Below, piece by piece: positions 32,800 to 41,119 of a DNA stretch of 41,233 bases. The stretch is from JAEUMW01 sp039807745. GTDB taxonomy: Bacteria > Pseudomonadota > Gammaproteobacteria > Burkholderiales > JAEUMW01. Within the stretch, counting starts at the first letter, position 1; each line of letters starts with the position of its first letter. The stretch spans positions 1 through 41,233 of the forward strand of contig JBDHRV010000012.1 of NCBI GenBank assembly GCA_039807745.1. Direction: 5' to 3'. The notes beneath the pieces are model-generated. The model ran no database searches. It saw only the letters and a list, made by a program, of their open reading frames with translations, and was not told where the DNA came from. The position numbers and the translations under genes are program-made.

Positions 32800-33132
32800 C
32801 TAGCGCGAGCGGTATTGCTGCCGGGCCTCGAACGCCTTCCGGCATTCGGGCAGATCAAGCGCCGCCCGCTGTCTCTGCATCACTCCGTAGTCGCTCCAGT
32901 ACCGTTCGCAGACCTCGCGTGAAGGCGGCCTGGCGCGCGCCGAGGGCGCCTGACCGACGCAGGCCTCGATCTTCTGCTGGCGGATGGCGGGCAGCGCCGC
33001 GTCCCGCGCTGCCTCGCACTTGCGATCGAGCGCGTCGAGCTGCCGCAGCACGTCGCTGCTCTGGGGGTGAGCGGAGGGCAGCCACGCCGCAAGGACCATG
33101 GCGGCGCCGGTACGCAGGGACCTGTCGATCAT
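32800..33132 (-). CDS. Small exported hypothetical protein
   Basis: 110 residues from an ATG at 33132, which gives a signal-like N-terminus (GAAMVLAAWLPSAHPQS). The mature part is short, charged and helical: VLRQLDALDRKCEAARDAAL, then CVGQ, REVCERYWSDYG and LPECRKAF. Four cysteines suggest two disulfides in the periplasm. I do not recognise a characterised family. It starts 13 bp after the L,D-transpeptidase gene ends, so the two are likely co-transcribed. The 192 bp after it (32608-32799) hold no gene. Confidence 0.7.
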   Translation of the reverse strand: MIDRSLRTGAAMVLAAWLPSAHPQSSDVLRQLDALDRKCEAARDAALPAIRQQKIEACVGQAPSARARPPSREVCERYWSDYGVMQRQRAALDLPECRKAFEARQQYRSR

Positions 33133-33145
33133 CGATCGGCTCCGT

Positions 33146-34189
33146 TCAGTCGAGGCGCGGCGCATCCGCATTCATCACGTTCAGCGCGACCCCGGTGGTC
33201 TTCTCTTCCAGCACCGGGGCGTCGGTCACAAGCAGCGTCGTGCCGGGCGTGAGCGCGTCGTAGACGGCGCTCGCGAACGCCGGCGGCATGCGCACCCGGT
33301 TGGCCTGCGAGGGATCGAGGAGGTGCTTGTCTTCGCCGGCGTAACCCGGCAGTCCGACCGCGATCCAGCGGTGCGCGGGCGCACCCGGCGCGATGGGGCT
33401 CGACCCCGCGCCCTGGCCCTCCTGCATGATGAAGGCGTGCGTGCCGAGCGGTACGTCCGGCTGATTTACCGCGATCTTCGCGCGCCCGATCTCGACGCCG
33501 TTGCGATAGACGAGCACACGCTGATCCGCACTGCTCATCACGATCGAGAGCGGCCCCGTCGGCGACTTGTCAGGCTGCCAGCGGAACGGCTCGTCGGCGC
33601 TCAAGCGGGGCACCTCGAATGCCTGGCCGGTCTTGGGATCGACCGGCGAGAGCGCTGCCGGGTGTACCACGTCCGCCGGCGACTTCTGCGCGTTGGCGAT
33701 CACCACCGTCATGCCCATCGGCGAGATCTCGAAGAGCCGGCGCGCGAACTCGGAGGGCAGGTGCACGCAGCCGTGCGACGACGGATAGCCGGGCAGTCCA
33801 CCGGCATGCAGTGCCACGCCGTCCCACGTCAGCCGCTCCGTGTAGGGCATGGCAGCGTTGTCGTACTTCTTCGAGTGATGGTCCTTGTCCTTCTGCAGCA
33901 CCGTGAAGATGCCCGTCGGCGTTACGTGGCCCGGCTTGCCCGTGCTCACCGTCGCGGCGCCGATGCGAACGCCGTTGCGGTAGACGTCTGCCCGCTGCTC
34001 GGGCAGGCTGACCACCACGACGATCGGCCCCGACGGGACGGCCCCACCATTCCAAACGAATTGCCCGGGCTTGAGCGCGGACGGATCGGTGTCGGCGGAC
34101 TGCGATGCCTTCGCGCCCCAGAAGGGCTCGGCCAGTGCAGGCAGGACGGGAGCAAGGGTCAGGGTGACGACGAGGACCAAATGAAGCAT
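33146..34189 (-). CDS. L,D-transpeptidase with duplicated YkuD-like domain
   Basis: 347 residues from the ATG at 34189 (GGAG six bases upstream), with a signal peptide (about 1-20). The first YkuD domain carries the catalytic set LHAGG (H128) and SSHGCVHL (H139, C141). These enzymes make 3-3 cross-links in peptidoglycan or attach proteins to it. From about residue 211 a second copy of the domain's opening appears: GPLSIVMSSADQRVLVYRNG resembles GPIVVVVSLPEQRADVYRNG at 54-73. The second copy has no SHGC motif, so it should be inactive and may serve in substrate binding. Confidence 0.92.
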   Translation of the reverse strand: MLHLVLVVTLTLAPVLPALAEPFWGAKASQSADTDPSALKPGQFVWNGGAVPSGPIVVVVSLPEQRADVYRNGVRIGAATVSTGKPGHVTPTGIFTVLQKDKDHHSKKYDNAAMPYTERLTWDGVALHAGGLPGYPSSHGCVHLPSEFARRLFEISPMGMTVVIANAQKSPADVVHPAALSPVDPKTGQAFEVPRLSADEPFRWQPDKSPTGPLSIVMSSADQRVLVYRNGVEIGRAKIAVNQPDVPLGTHAFIMQEGQGAGSSPIAPGAPAHRWIAVGLPGYAGEDKHLLDPSQANRVRMPPAFASAVYDALTPGTTLLVTDAPVLEEKTTGVALNVMNADAPRLD

Positions 34190-34239
34190 GAGAGACTCCG
34201 GAGTGCGAGCGGTGTGGATTCTACCGTAGACCATGGGAG

Positions 34240-35112
34240 CTATCCGCGCCGCACCCGCTTCTGGACCAGCACCAACGCGATCCCCCCCAGCGTGGCGACG
34301 GAGGCGACGGCGAGTCGCAGGGTGATTGCCTCGGCCAGCAGCAGCGCGCCGCCGATCGAAGCGATCACGGGCACCGAGAGCTGCACCGTCGCGGCGCTCA
34401 TCGCTGTCAGCCCCCGCAGCGCCGCGTACCAGACGACGTAGCCGACGCCGGAAGTGATCGCGCCGGAGGCGATCGCGAGCGCGACACCGGCCGGCGATAT
34501 GCGGAACTCATTCAGGAAGATGGCGCTCACGGCCAGCGCGAAGGGCACTGCCCGGGCGAAGTTGGCCGCGGTTGCGCGCAGGGGATTCTCGACGCCCCGA
34601 CCCCGCAGCGAATAGACGCCCCATGCGACCCCTGCCATCGCCATGAGCGCACCGCCGACCGGGGGCGGCGCGGTCACGCCGGGCGCGAGCAGGTACGCGA
34701 GACCGGCAAGAGCCATCGCGAAACCCGCCCAGGCGAGCGCACGGAAGCGCTCGCCGCGCGCCAGCCCCACGATGAACATGGTGAGTTGCACGGCGCCGAA
34801 GAGGATCAGCGCCCCGGTGCCCGCGCTGAGGTAGAGATAAGCGAACGAAAAGCAGGCGACGTACAGGAACAGCATCGCCGCTGCCCACCAGTCGGGCCGT
34901 GCCGGCCTACTGTCACCACCCAGGACCCGCACGATGATCGCGAGCGCCAGCGCGCCGGAGGCGAGGCGCACGCTGCCGAAGCTCGCCGCGTCGATGGTCG
35001 GGTTCTGCAGCGCGAGACGGCAGAGGATGGAGTTGGCGGCGAACGCGAGCATCGCGACCGCCGTCAGCAGCGTCGTCTTCGCGATGCTCGCGGCATGGGT
35101 GGCCTGTGTCAT
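34240..35112 (-). CDS. EamA/DMT family transporter
   Basis: 290 residues with about ten hydrophobic segments in two EamA repeats. The first begins LLTAVAMLAFAANSILCRLAL and the second about PPPVGGALMAMAGVAWGVYS. It is typical of inner-membrane drug/metabolite exporters with unknown substrates. Start ATG at 35112. It ends 50 bp from the L,D-transpeptidase start and probably has a separate function. Confidence 0.92.
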   Translation of the reverse strand: MTQATHAASIAKTTLLTAVAMLAFAANSILCRLALQNPTIDAASFGSVRLASGALALAIIVRVLGGDSRPARPDWWAAAMLFLYVACFSFAYLYLSAGTGALILFGAVQLTMFIVGLARGERFRALAWAGFAMALAGLAYLLAPGVTAPPPVGGALMAMAGVAWGVYSLRGRGVENPLRATAANFARAVPFALAVSAIFLNEFRISPAGVALAIASGAITSGVGYVVWYAALRGLTAMSAATVQLSVPVIASIGGALLLAEAITLRLAVASVATLGGIALVLVQKRVRRG

Positions 35113-35188
35113 CCGCGCCCCGGCGGTGTGTCCACGGCTCCCGGTCCGGGAGTCAATCCACCGCCGCAGTTCGGGCAGGCGATCCGCC

Positions 35189-36574
35189 TCACGTGGGCTT
35201 GATGTTCTGGTTCATCCGGAAGAGGTTCTTCGGGTCGTACGTCTTCTTGAGCGCGACCAGCCGATCGTACGTTGCACCGTAAGCAAACGCAACGCGATCG
35301 CCTTCGTCCTGGGTGAGGAAGTTGATGTACGCGCCGCTGCTCGCGAACGGCTGCGATTTCGCGAAGAATTCGCGCGCCCACGCGATGCAGCGCTCGTCCT
35401 CGGCGGGCGACTCCCATCGGCAGTGCACGTTCATCACGTAGTTGGCGTCCCGGTTCGAGTAGGCCATCGCCCCGGGCGCTACGCGGGCGGTCTGGCCCCC
35501 GATCGTGCCGATGAAAATCTCGCACTCCGGCGACGGTAGCTTGCCGGCGTATTCGATGATGGCGTCGAGCGCACCGTCGCTCAGGCTCGAGAAGTTGTGC
35601 GACTTCCAGTAGTTGCGGGCGCCTTTCGTCAGCAGCGGATCGAACGCCTGCTGCCAGGCGGTGTAAGGCTGCACGCCGATGTGCTCGCCATGGGGCGTAC
35701 CGAACTTGCGCAGTGGTTCGATCAACTTCTCGCCCTGTGCGGGGTCACCCGCATAGAACAGGGCGAGCGCGACCATCTCCTTTCCGTGTACCTTCTCCGG
35801 CAAGAAGGGCAGAGGCGGCGCCTTCCGGGTCACCATCCACACGTTGAGCTCGTCCGGCATAGTCTCCGTGAAGCGAGCGAATTGCGTGAGCACAGACTTC
35901 GCCTCCTCGAACGGGAAGACGATGAGCCCGCTCAGCACTTCTGGTCCGACGGGATGGAGCTGGAACTCGAAGCGCGTGACGACACCGAAATTGCCACCGC
36001 CACCCCGCAACGCCCAGAAGAGGTCGGCGTTCTCCGTTTCGCTGGCGTGCACTTGGCGGCCATCCGCCGTGACGACATCCGCGGAAAGGAGGTTGTCGAT
36101 GGTCATGCCGTACTTCCGGCTGAGCCAGCCGAAGCCGCCGCCGAGGGTGAGACCCGCCACGCCCGTGGTCGAGTTGATGCCCAGCGGTGTGGCGAGGCCG
36201 TGCGCCTGCACGGCCGCGTCGACCTCGCCGAGGAGGCAGCCGGGCTCGACGAAGGCCCGCCGCGCTTTCGCATCCACCCGGACGTTCTTCATCAACGCCA
36301 GGTCGATCATGAGACCGTCATCGCAGACGGCATTGCCAGCGATGTTGTGGCCGCCGCCACGGATCGAGGCGAGCACGTCGTGCTTGCGTGCAAACGCGAC
36401 CGCCTGAGCGATATCGTCGGCCGACCTGCAGCGGGCGATCACCGCGGGCCGGCGGTCGATCATGGCATTCCAGATCTGGCGGGTGTCGTCGTATCCCGAG
36501 TCGCCGGGAAAGAGCACCTCTCCGCGAAAGTGCGCTTTGAACTCGCCGATTTCGTCCTTCCATAGCTGATTCAT
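35189..36574 (-). CDS. FAD-linked oxidase, berberine bridge-like
   Basis: 461 residues. The VAO/PCMH FAD-binding domain is at 30-210, with SIRGGGHNIAG (H76, the likely flavin-linking His), GINSTTGVAGLTLGGGFGWL and the FAD contact FWALRGGGGNFGVVTRFEF. A BBE domain ends the protein (NYVMNVHCRW and YDPKNLFRMNQNI). In bicovalent enzymes a Cys sits in the loop before LGGGFG; here it is Ser/Thr, so only the His link is expected. The substrate (sugar, alcohol or other) is unknown. An excellent AAGGAGG ribosome binding site precedes the ATG. Confidence 0.9.
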   Translation of the reverse strand: MNQLWKDEIGEFKAHFRGEVLFPGDSGYDDTRQIWNAMIDRRPAVIARCRSADDIAQAVAFARKHDVLASIRGGGHNIAGNAVCDDGLMIDLALMKNVRVDAKARRAFVEPGCLLGEVDAAVQAHGLATPLGINSTTGVAGLTLGGGFGWLSRKYGMTIDNLLSADVVTADGRQVHASETENADLFWALRGGGGNFGVVTRFEFQLHPVGPEVLSGLIVFPFEEAKSVLTQFARFTETMPDELNVWMVTRKAPPLPFLPEKVHGKEMVALALFYAGDPAQGEKLIEPLRKFGTPHGEHIGVQPYTAWQQAFDPLLTKGARNYWKSHNFSSLSDGALDAIIEYAGKLPSPECEIFIGTIGGQTARVAPGAMAYSNRDANYVMNVHCRWESPAEDERCIAWAREFFAKSQPFASSGAYINFLTQDEGDRVAFAYGATYDRLVALKKTYDPKNLFRMNQNIKPT

Positions 36575-36593
36575 GCTCGCCTCCTTGGGTCAT

Positions 36594-36636
36594 GCCTCGA
36601 ACGTCGAGGCGCGCCGCCGGGCAAGCTTGCCGGCGG
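36594..36636. repeat. Two inverted repeats upstream of the FAD oxidase
   Basis: GCCTCGA and TCGAGGC (36594-36600 and 36604-36610) flank ACG. A longer near-perfect palindrome centred on CAAGCTTG lies at 36614-36636. Both sit between the diiron and FAD oxidase genes, 20-62 bp upstream of the oxidase start. They could be a terminator for the diiron gene, a leader structure or operators; no T-run follows on the minus strand. Confidence 0.5.
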
Positions 36637-36692
36637 GCCCCCGGTTCGAGCGAAGGATCGGCTCCCTGCTTTTTTGGATTGGGTCCGGTGCG

Positions 36693-37643
36693 TCAGGTTC
36701 CTTCTCGGGACGACACGATCGGCGCGAGCGCTGCGCCGATCCGCCGGCCCTGTGCGTCGTCGATCATGCCGGCGAGGATCTCGGTGAAGCGCGGCTCCTC
36801 GACCCCCGAAAGGATGTACTGCCAGCGATAGGCGCCGAGCACCGCCGCGCGCGCCTGCCGCACCTCGTCGCCGGTGAAGAAGCGCCCGGCGGCGCGCACG
36901 AAGTAATCGACATCCGATGCGGCCTGCAACTGCAGCAGTCCGTCCACCGCGCCGACCAACCCGATGAGGTCGTCCACCGCCGCATCGCGCGCTTCGGACG
37001 TGAGCTTTGCGTTCTCCCGCTGCCACTCGAGCTCGTCGAGGATCGCGTGCTGCGACTCTTCACGCCAGTGATAGAGAAAGACGTCCTTCCACAGCTCGGA
37101 GACGTGCTCGTCGGGCTCGATGCTCGAGCGGTAGTGGGTCTGGGTGAAGAGCTCGATCAGGCAGGTGAGGGCGAGCACCGCCCAGGTCGACTTGCCGAGC
37201 ACCACCGCTGCGACATCGTTCGGCTGCGGCAGGAAGGCGTAGCCTTCGGGCATGCCCGCGCCCGCCAGGCGCTCGATGCGGCGGAAGAGCTCCTGGTGCT
37301 TGAGCTCCTCGTCGCCGAAGCGCACCAGCGCCTCCAGCGCGGTCTGATCGCCGAGCCAGTGATCGCGGCTGACCTCCAGGATCTTGGCGCCGATGAAGCG
37401 CTCCACGAGGCCGAACATGTTGGCGTAGGTGCGGCCCTGGATCTGGGACAGGAAACGCTGCTCGCCCTGCGAGAGGAACGAAAGACGGTCGACTTTCGAC
37501 AGTCCGTCGGGGAGGAACTTCTTCGAGAAGTCGAAGCTGCGGCCGCGGATCACGTCGCGCTCGATCTCCCAGCGGATGCGCTTGGAGACCTCGACGCAGC
37601 GGGCGTAGCGGGTAGTGTCGACCGAGTATTGGGTGGTTTGCAT
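36693..37643 (-). CDS. Ferritin-like diiron protein of unknown function
   Basis: 316 residues. The full diiron carboxylate set of a four-helix bundle is visible: E81 in GLVERFIG, E113 with H116 in EELKHQELF, E164 in CLIELF, and E196 with H199 in EESQHAIL. There is no signal peptide. The family resembles AurF-like or other diiron oxygenases more than storage ferritins, which are half this length. The substrate is unknown. The ATG at 37643 has a GGAGG ribosome binding site. It is divergent from the two-component genes, and the FAD oxidase lies downstream on the same strand. Confidence 0.72.
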   Translation of the reverse strand: MQTTQYSVDTTRYARCVEVSKRIRWEIERDVIRGRSFDFSKKFLPDGLSKVDRLSFLSQGEQRFLSQIQGRTYANMFGLVERFIGAKILEVSRDHWLGDQTALEALVRFGDEELKHQELFRRIERLAGAGMPEGYAFLPQPNDVAAVVLGKSTWAVLALTCLIELFTQTHYRSSIEPDEHVSELWKDVFLYHWREESQHAILDELEWQRENAKLTSEARDAAVDDLIGLVGAVDGLLQLQAASDVDYFVRAAGRFFTGDEVRQARAAVLGAYRWQYILSGVEEPRFTEILAGMIDDAQGRRIGAALAPIVSSREGT

Positions 37644-37764
37644 GGTTTGCCTCCATCAGCGTTTGGGTCGAAGGTGACGGTGCGCTGCATGCCCCGTCGT
37701 GGAGCGGACTCTACGCGCCAGCGGTAACGGGCCCATTTCGGCCGCGAAACACTTTGTATCGGTG

Positions 37765-37801
37765 TGTAACCGGACTCGTCGCCTTGGTGCCGGTCTATAA
37801 T
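37765..37801 (+). promoter_or_regulatory. Response-regulator promoter with TGTAACCGGA site
   Basis: A perfect TATAAT -10 at 37796-37801 lacks a good -35. In its place TGTAACCGGA (37765-37774) covers the -35 region. A GTAAC also occurs at 37724, 42 bp earlier. The weak -35 with a repeated site over it suggests activation by a bound regulator. Confidence 0.5.
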
Positions 37802-37822
37802 TCACCGGCAACGGAGGGCGAC

Positions 37823-38545
37823 GTGACCAGCGGTAGAATCCTGATCGTCGACGACGATGCCGACGTGCGCGAGATGCTCGCCGAGTACCTCGCGACGCAT
37901 GGCTACACGGTGGCGCAGGCCGATGGCGGGGTTGCCATGCGCGCCGAGCTCGAACGGGCAGTGCCCGAAGTCGTGCTGCTCGATCTGGCGCTGCCGGGCG
38001 AGGATGGCCTCACGCTCGCGCGCTACCTGCGCGAGCGCTACGACCTTGGCGTCATCATGGTGACCGGCGCCGGCGAGCTCGTGGATCGCATCGTCGGTCT
38101 CGAGATGGGGGCGGACGACTACATCGCGAAACCGTTCGATCCACGCGAGCTGCGGGCGCGCCTGAAGAGCGTGATGCGGCGCGTGCAGCGCGGCGCGACG
38201 GGGGAAGCCACGCCCGCGCACAGTGAGCCCAAGCGCATCGCGATGGGCCGCTGCCAGCTCGATCTGCAATCCCACTGCCTGGTCGGCCGGGACGGTGCCG
38301 AGGTGCCGCTCACGGCGATGGAGTTCGATTTGCTGCGCGCGTTCGCCGAACACCCGCACCAGGTGCTCTCGCGCGACCGCCTGCTCACGCTCACCCGCAA
38401 CCGCGAGTGGGAGCCCTTCGACCGCTCCATCGACATCCGCATCGCGCGGCTGCGAAAGAAGATCGAGGACGACCCGGAGCAGCCACGCGCGATCCGCACC
38501 GTGCGCGGTGCGGGCTACATGTTCGTGCCGCAGGCTGCTTTGTAA
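37823..38545 (+). CDS. OmpR-family response regulator
   Basis: 240 residues from a GTG with GGAGGG upstream. The receiver domain (about 5-120) has the acidic pair in LIVDDDAD, phosphorylation site D54 in LLDLALPGEDG, a T in MVTGAG and K in AKPFDP. The winged-helix output domain (about 140-238) ends RTVRGAGYMFVP, typical of OmpR/PhoB. It is paired with the hybrid kinase 98 bp downstream. Its likely sites are the TGTAACCGGA repeats beside both genes. Confidence 0.94.
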   Translation: MTSGRILIVDDDADVREMLAEYLATHGYTVAQADGGVAMRAELERAVPEVVLLDLALPGEDGLTLARYLRERYDLGVIMVTGAGELVDRIVGLEMGADDYIAKPFDPRELRARLKSVMRRVQRGATGEATPAHSEPKRIAMGRCQLDLQSHCLVGRDGAEVPLTAMEFDLLRAFAEHPHQVLSRDRLLTLTRNREWEPFDRSIDIRIARLRKKIEDDPEQPRAIRTVRGAGYMFVPQAAL

Positions 38546-38579
38546 CCGGATTGTTGCCGCAGGTAACTGTCGGGTAACT
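38541..38579 (+). promoter_or_regulatory. GTAAC repeat array before the hybrid kinase gene
   Basis: TGTAACCGGA (38541-38550) repeats exactly the 10-mer found before the response regulator gene. GGTAACT follows at 38562-38568 and 38573-38579. The GTAAC cores are 21 and 11 bp apart, about two and one helix turns. OmpR-family proteins bind such in-phase direct repeats. A TACACT at 38606 may be the -10. Confidence 0.5.
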
Positions 38580-38643
38580 CCCGCGCACGTTTACCGCAAT
38601 CGCTCTACACTTGACGGGGTCGTGACCGCGACGGCGCTTGCCA

Positions 38644-40695
38644 GTGACCGAGCTTCCGTTCCACCACCCGGCTTTGCAGGTTCTCCTCGACAGCGAGGAC
38701 GCGGCGGTGTTCGTGCGTGCGGGGGGCGTCGAGATCTCCAACGCGGCGGCATGCCGCCTCCTCGGCGTCGAGTCCGAGGCGCTGACCGGACGCTCGCCGT
38801 TCGACTTCTCGCCGCCGCTGCAGCCGGACGGCACACCGTCCACGGAAGGTGTGCGGCGGCGCGTGGAAAGCGCGCACGCGGGCCTGCCGCAGTGGTTTCA
38901 GTGGCAGTTTCGCCGCTGCGGCGGCGAGCTCGTCGCCGCGCTCGTTCACCTCGAAGTCATGCGGCTCGACGGCAACGAGTTCTTCGTGACGCGTGCCCGC
39001 GACGTGTCGCACCTGTGGAACGAACAGATCCTGCGCGAGGCGGCGCTTGCCGTGTCGGGGGCGGAGGGCCCCGACATCTTCGACCAGTTGGTCCGTTCTC
39101 TCGCCACCATCCTCAAGACGGACGTGGCGTCGATCTCGGTCTTCGCGGACGCCTCGGGAAACCTGATGCGTACGGTCGCGCTTTTCCTTGACGGGCAGAT
39201 CGTCCCCAACCTGGAGTATCCGTTGGCGACCACGCCCTGCGCCGATGTTGTCGGTCGGGAGTTTCGCTACTATTCCGCGCAGGTGCGCAGTCGGTTCCCG
39301 GCCGATTCCATGGCGGCGGGGCTCGGCATGGAGAGCTATGCGGGTTATCCGCTCAATGACGCCGCCGGCGCGCCCCTGGGGAACGTCGTCGTCATGTCAC
39401 GCTCGCCACTCGCCGGCGCCGAGCTCACCGAGTCGATGCTCAAGATCTTCGCCGTACGCGCGGCTGCGGAGATCGAGCGCGGCCGGGCGGAAGCGGCGCT
39501 GCGCGAGCGCGAGGCGCAGCTGCGCCAGGCGCAGAAGATGGAAGCGATAGGCCATCTTGCGGGCGGCATCGCGCACGATTTCAACAACATCCTCACCAGC
39601 ATCATGGGCTACATCGCGCTGGCGGACGAGCGCGATGCGGCCGCGGGCGACGACAAGCTCGCGAAGTACCTGCGCCAGGCGAACCTCTCGTGCCAGCGGG
39701 CGCGCGATCTCATCCAGCAGATACTCACCTTCAGCCGCGGTCGCAGGAGCGAGCGCCAGCCGACGAGCCTGTCACGCGTGGTCGGGGAGTCGACGAATCT
39801 GCTACGGTCGTCACTGCCGGCAACACTCGATCTCGTCACCGAACTGGACGCCGATGCGCCGCCCGCGATGCTCGACCCCGTGCAGGCGGAGCAGGTGCTG
39901 CTCAATCTGTGCATCAACGCGCGCGACGCGACGGCAGGCAGCGGCACGGTGCGCGTGGCGGTGCGAGGCGTGGCGGCCGCCGGCGGGATGTGCGCGAGCT
40001 GCCGGCAGCGGGTGCAGGGCGATTTCGTCGAGCTTGGCGTGGCGGACGACGGGCCGGGAATTACCCCTGCCGTGATGGAACGGATGTTCGAGCCGTTCTT
40101 CACCACCAAGGAGGTGGGAAAGGGCAGCGGCATGGGGCTTTCCACCGTGCACGGCATCGTCCACGAGCACGGCGGCCACGTGCTGGTCGAGAGCGAGACC
40201 GGGTGCGGCGCGGTGTTTCGCGTGCTGTTTCCGGCCCTGGAACGCGGCACGGCGGAAGCCGGCGCGGATGCCGCGGGCGCGGTGTCGCGCGCGGGGCGTG
40301 TGCCGTTGCTGCGCGGTCAGGTGCTGGTGGTGGACGACGAAGCGATGGTGGCCGAATTCATGCGCGACCTGCTGGAGAGCTGGGGGCTGCGCGTGACGGT
40401 CGCGGCGAATGGGGCGCAAGCGCGTGACCTTTGCGCGCGCGAACCGCGCCGTTTCGACGCGGTGATCACCGACCAGACCATGCCGCGGATCACCGGACTC
40501 GAACTTGCGCGCGAGCTCAAGGCCGCGAGCCCTGATCTGCCCGTCATCCTCTACACCGGCTATTCAGATGGTCTCACCGAGGCGGAAGTGAAAGCGGCTG
40601 GAGCATTGGCACTCGTGCCCAAGCCGGCCGAACCGCGTGCGCTGCGCACCTTGCTGGAAGCTGCGCTGGCGCCTCGAGCGCGGCTTACAGAATGA
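38644..40695 (+). CDS. Hybrid sensor histidine kinase (PAS-GAF-HisKA-HATPase-REC)
   Basis: 683 residues from a GTG at 38644; a TTG at 38638 is about as likely, and neither has a clear ribosome binding site. Domains in order: a PAS-like region (about 10-125), a GAF-like region (about 130-285), the HisKA dimer helix with H311 in GGIAHDFNNILTSIMGY, the HATPase domain (N box LLNLCINARDA, then DDGPGI and GMGLSTVHGI), and a receiver domain with D610 in VITDQTMPR. No membrane helix is present, so it senses a cytoplasmic signal. A CASC pair lies in the ATPase domain. It probably phosphorylates the upstream OmpR-type regulator, perhaps held back by its own receiver. Confidence 0.92.
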   Translation: MTELPFHHPALQVLLDSEDAAVFVRAGGVEISNAAACRLLGVESEALTGRSPFDFSPPLQPDGTPSTEGVRRRVESAHAGLPQWFQWQFRRCGGELVAALVHLEVMRLDGNEFFVTRARDVSHLWNEQILREAALAVSGAEGPDIFDQLVRSLATILKTDVASISVFADASGNLMRTVALFLDGQIVPNLEYPLATTPCADVVGREFRYYSAQVRSRFPADSMAAGLGMESYAGYPLNDAAGAPLGNVVVMSRSPLAGAELTESMLKIFAVRAAAEIERGRAEAALREREAQLRQAQKMEAIGHLAGGIAHDFNNILTSIMGYIALADERDAAAGDDKLAKYLRQANLSCQRARDLIQQILTFSRGRRSERQPTSLSRVVGESTNLLRSSLPATLDLVTELDADAPPAMLDPVQAEQVLLNLCINARDATAGSGTVRVAVRGVAAAGGMCASCRQRVQGDFVELGVADDGPGITPAVMERMFEPFFTTKEVGKGSGMGLSTVHGIVHEHGGHVLVESETGCGAVFRVLFPALERGTAEAGADAAGAVSRAGRVPLLRGQVLVVDDEAMVAEFMRDLLESWGLRVTVAANGAQARDLCAREPRRFDAVITDQTMPRITGLELARELKAASPDLPVILYTGYSDGLTEAEVKAAGALALVPKPAEPRALRTLLEAALAPRARLTE

Positions 40696-41119
40696 CGCGA
40701 ATGTGCTCGCGCTGCTTCAGCGCTTCTTCGAACTCCCGCTCTTCCAGGTCGAGCGCGTCGCGGGCGGAAACCATGCCCACCGCCCGACCTTGCGCATCGA
40801 CCACCGGTACGTGACGGAAGCCGCCTTCGCACATGATGTGCAGCGCGTGGCCAAACGGCTTCTCCGGCCGGATCGTTTCGGGATTGGCCGTCATCACGTC
40901 GGCGACCCGCGTGCTCGTCGCGTCGCGTTCTTCCGCGACCACGCGAAACACCACGTCGCGCTCGCTCAGAATGCCGACGAGGCGGTCGGACTCGACCACC
41001 ATCAGGGCGCCGATGTGTCGCTCTTTCATCAATCGCACCGCCTCGATGATGGAGGTGGCAGGGGTCACTGCGATGATTTCTTGCTGCTCGATGACCTTGC
41101 TGACGGGGCGCTGGGGCAT
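40685..41119 (-). CDS. CBS-domain pair protein
   Basis: 144 residues made of two CBS motifs. The first includes SIIEAVRLMKERHIGALMVV then LVGILSERDVVFRVVAE; the second includes VADVMTANPETIRPEKPFGH then GFRHVPVVDAQGRAVGMVSA. Such small stand-alone CBS pairs bind adenine nucleotides and act as energy-state sensors, but their targets are usually unknown. It converges on the hybrid kinase gene, with the stop codons overlapping by 11 bp. The last 114 bp of the window after it (41120-41233) hold no gene. Confidence 0.93.
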   Translation of the reverse strand: MPQRPVSKVIEQQEIIAVTPATSIIEAVRLMKERHIGALMVVESDRLVGILSERDVVFRVVAEERDATSTRVADVMTANPETIRPEKPFGHALHIMCEGGFRHVPVVDAQGRAVGMVSARDALDLEEREFEEALKQREHIRVIL

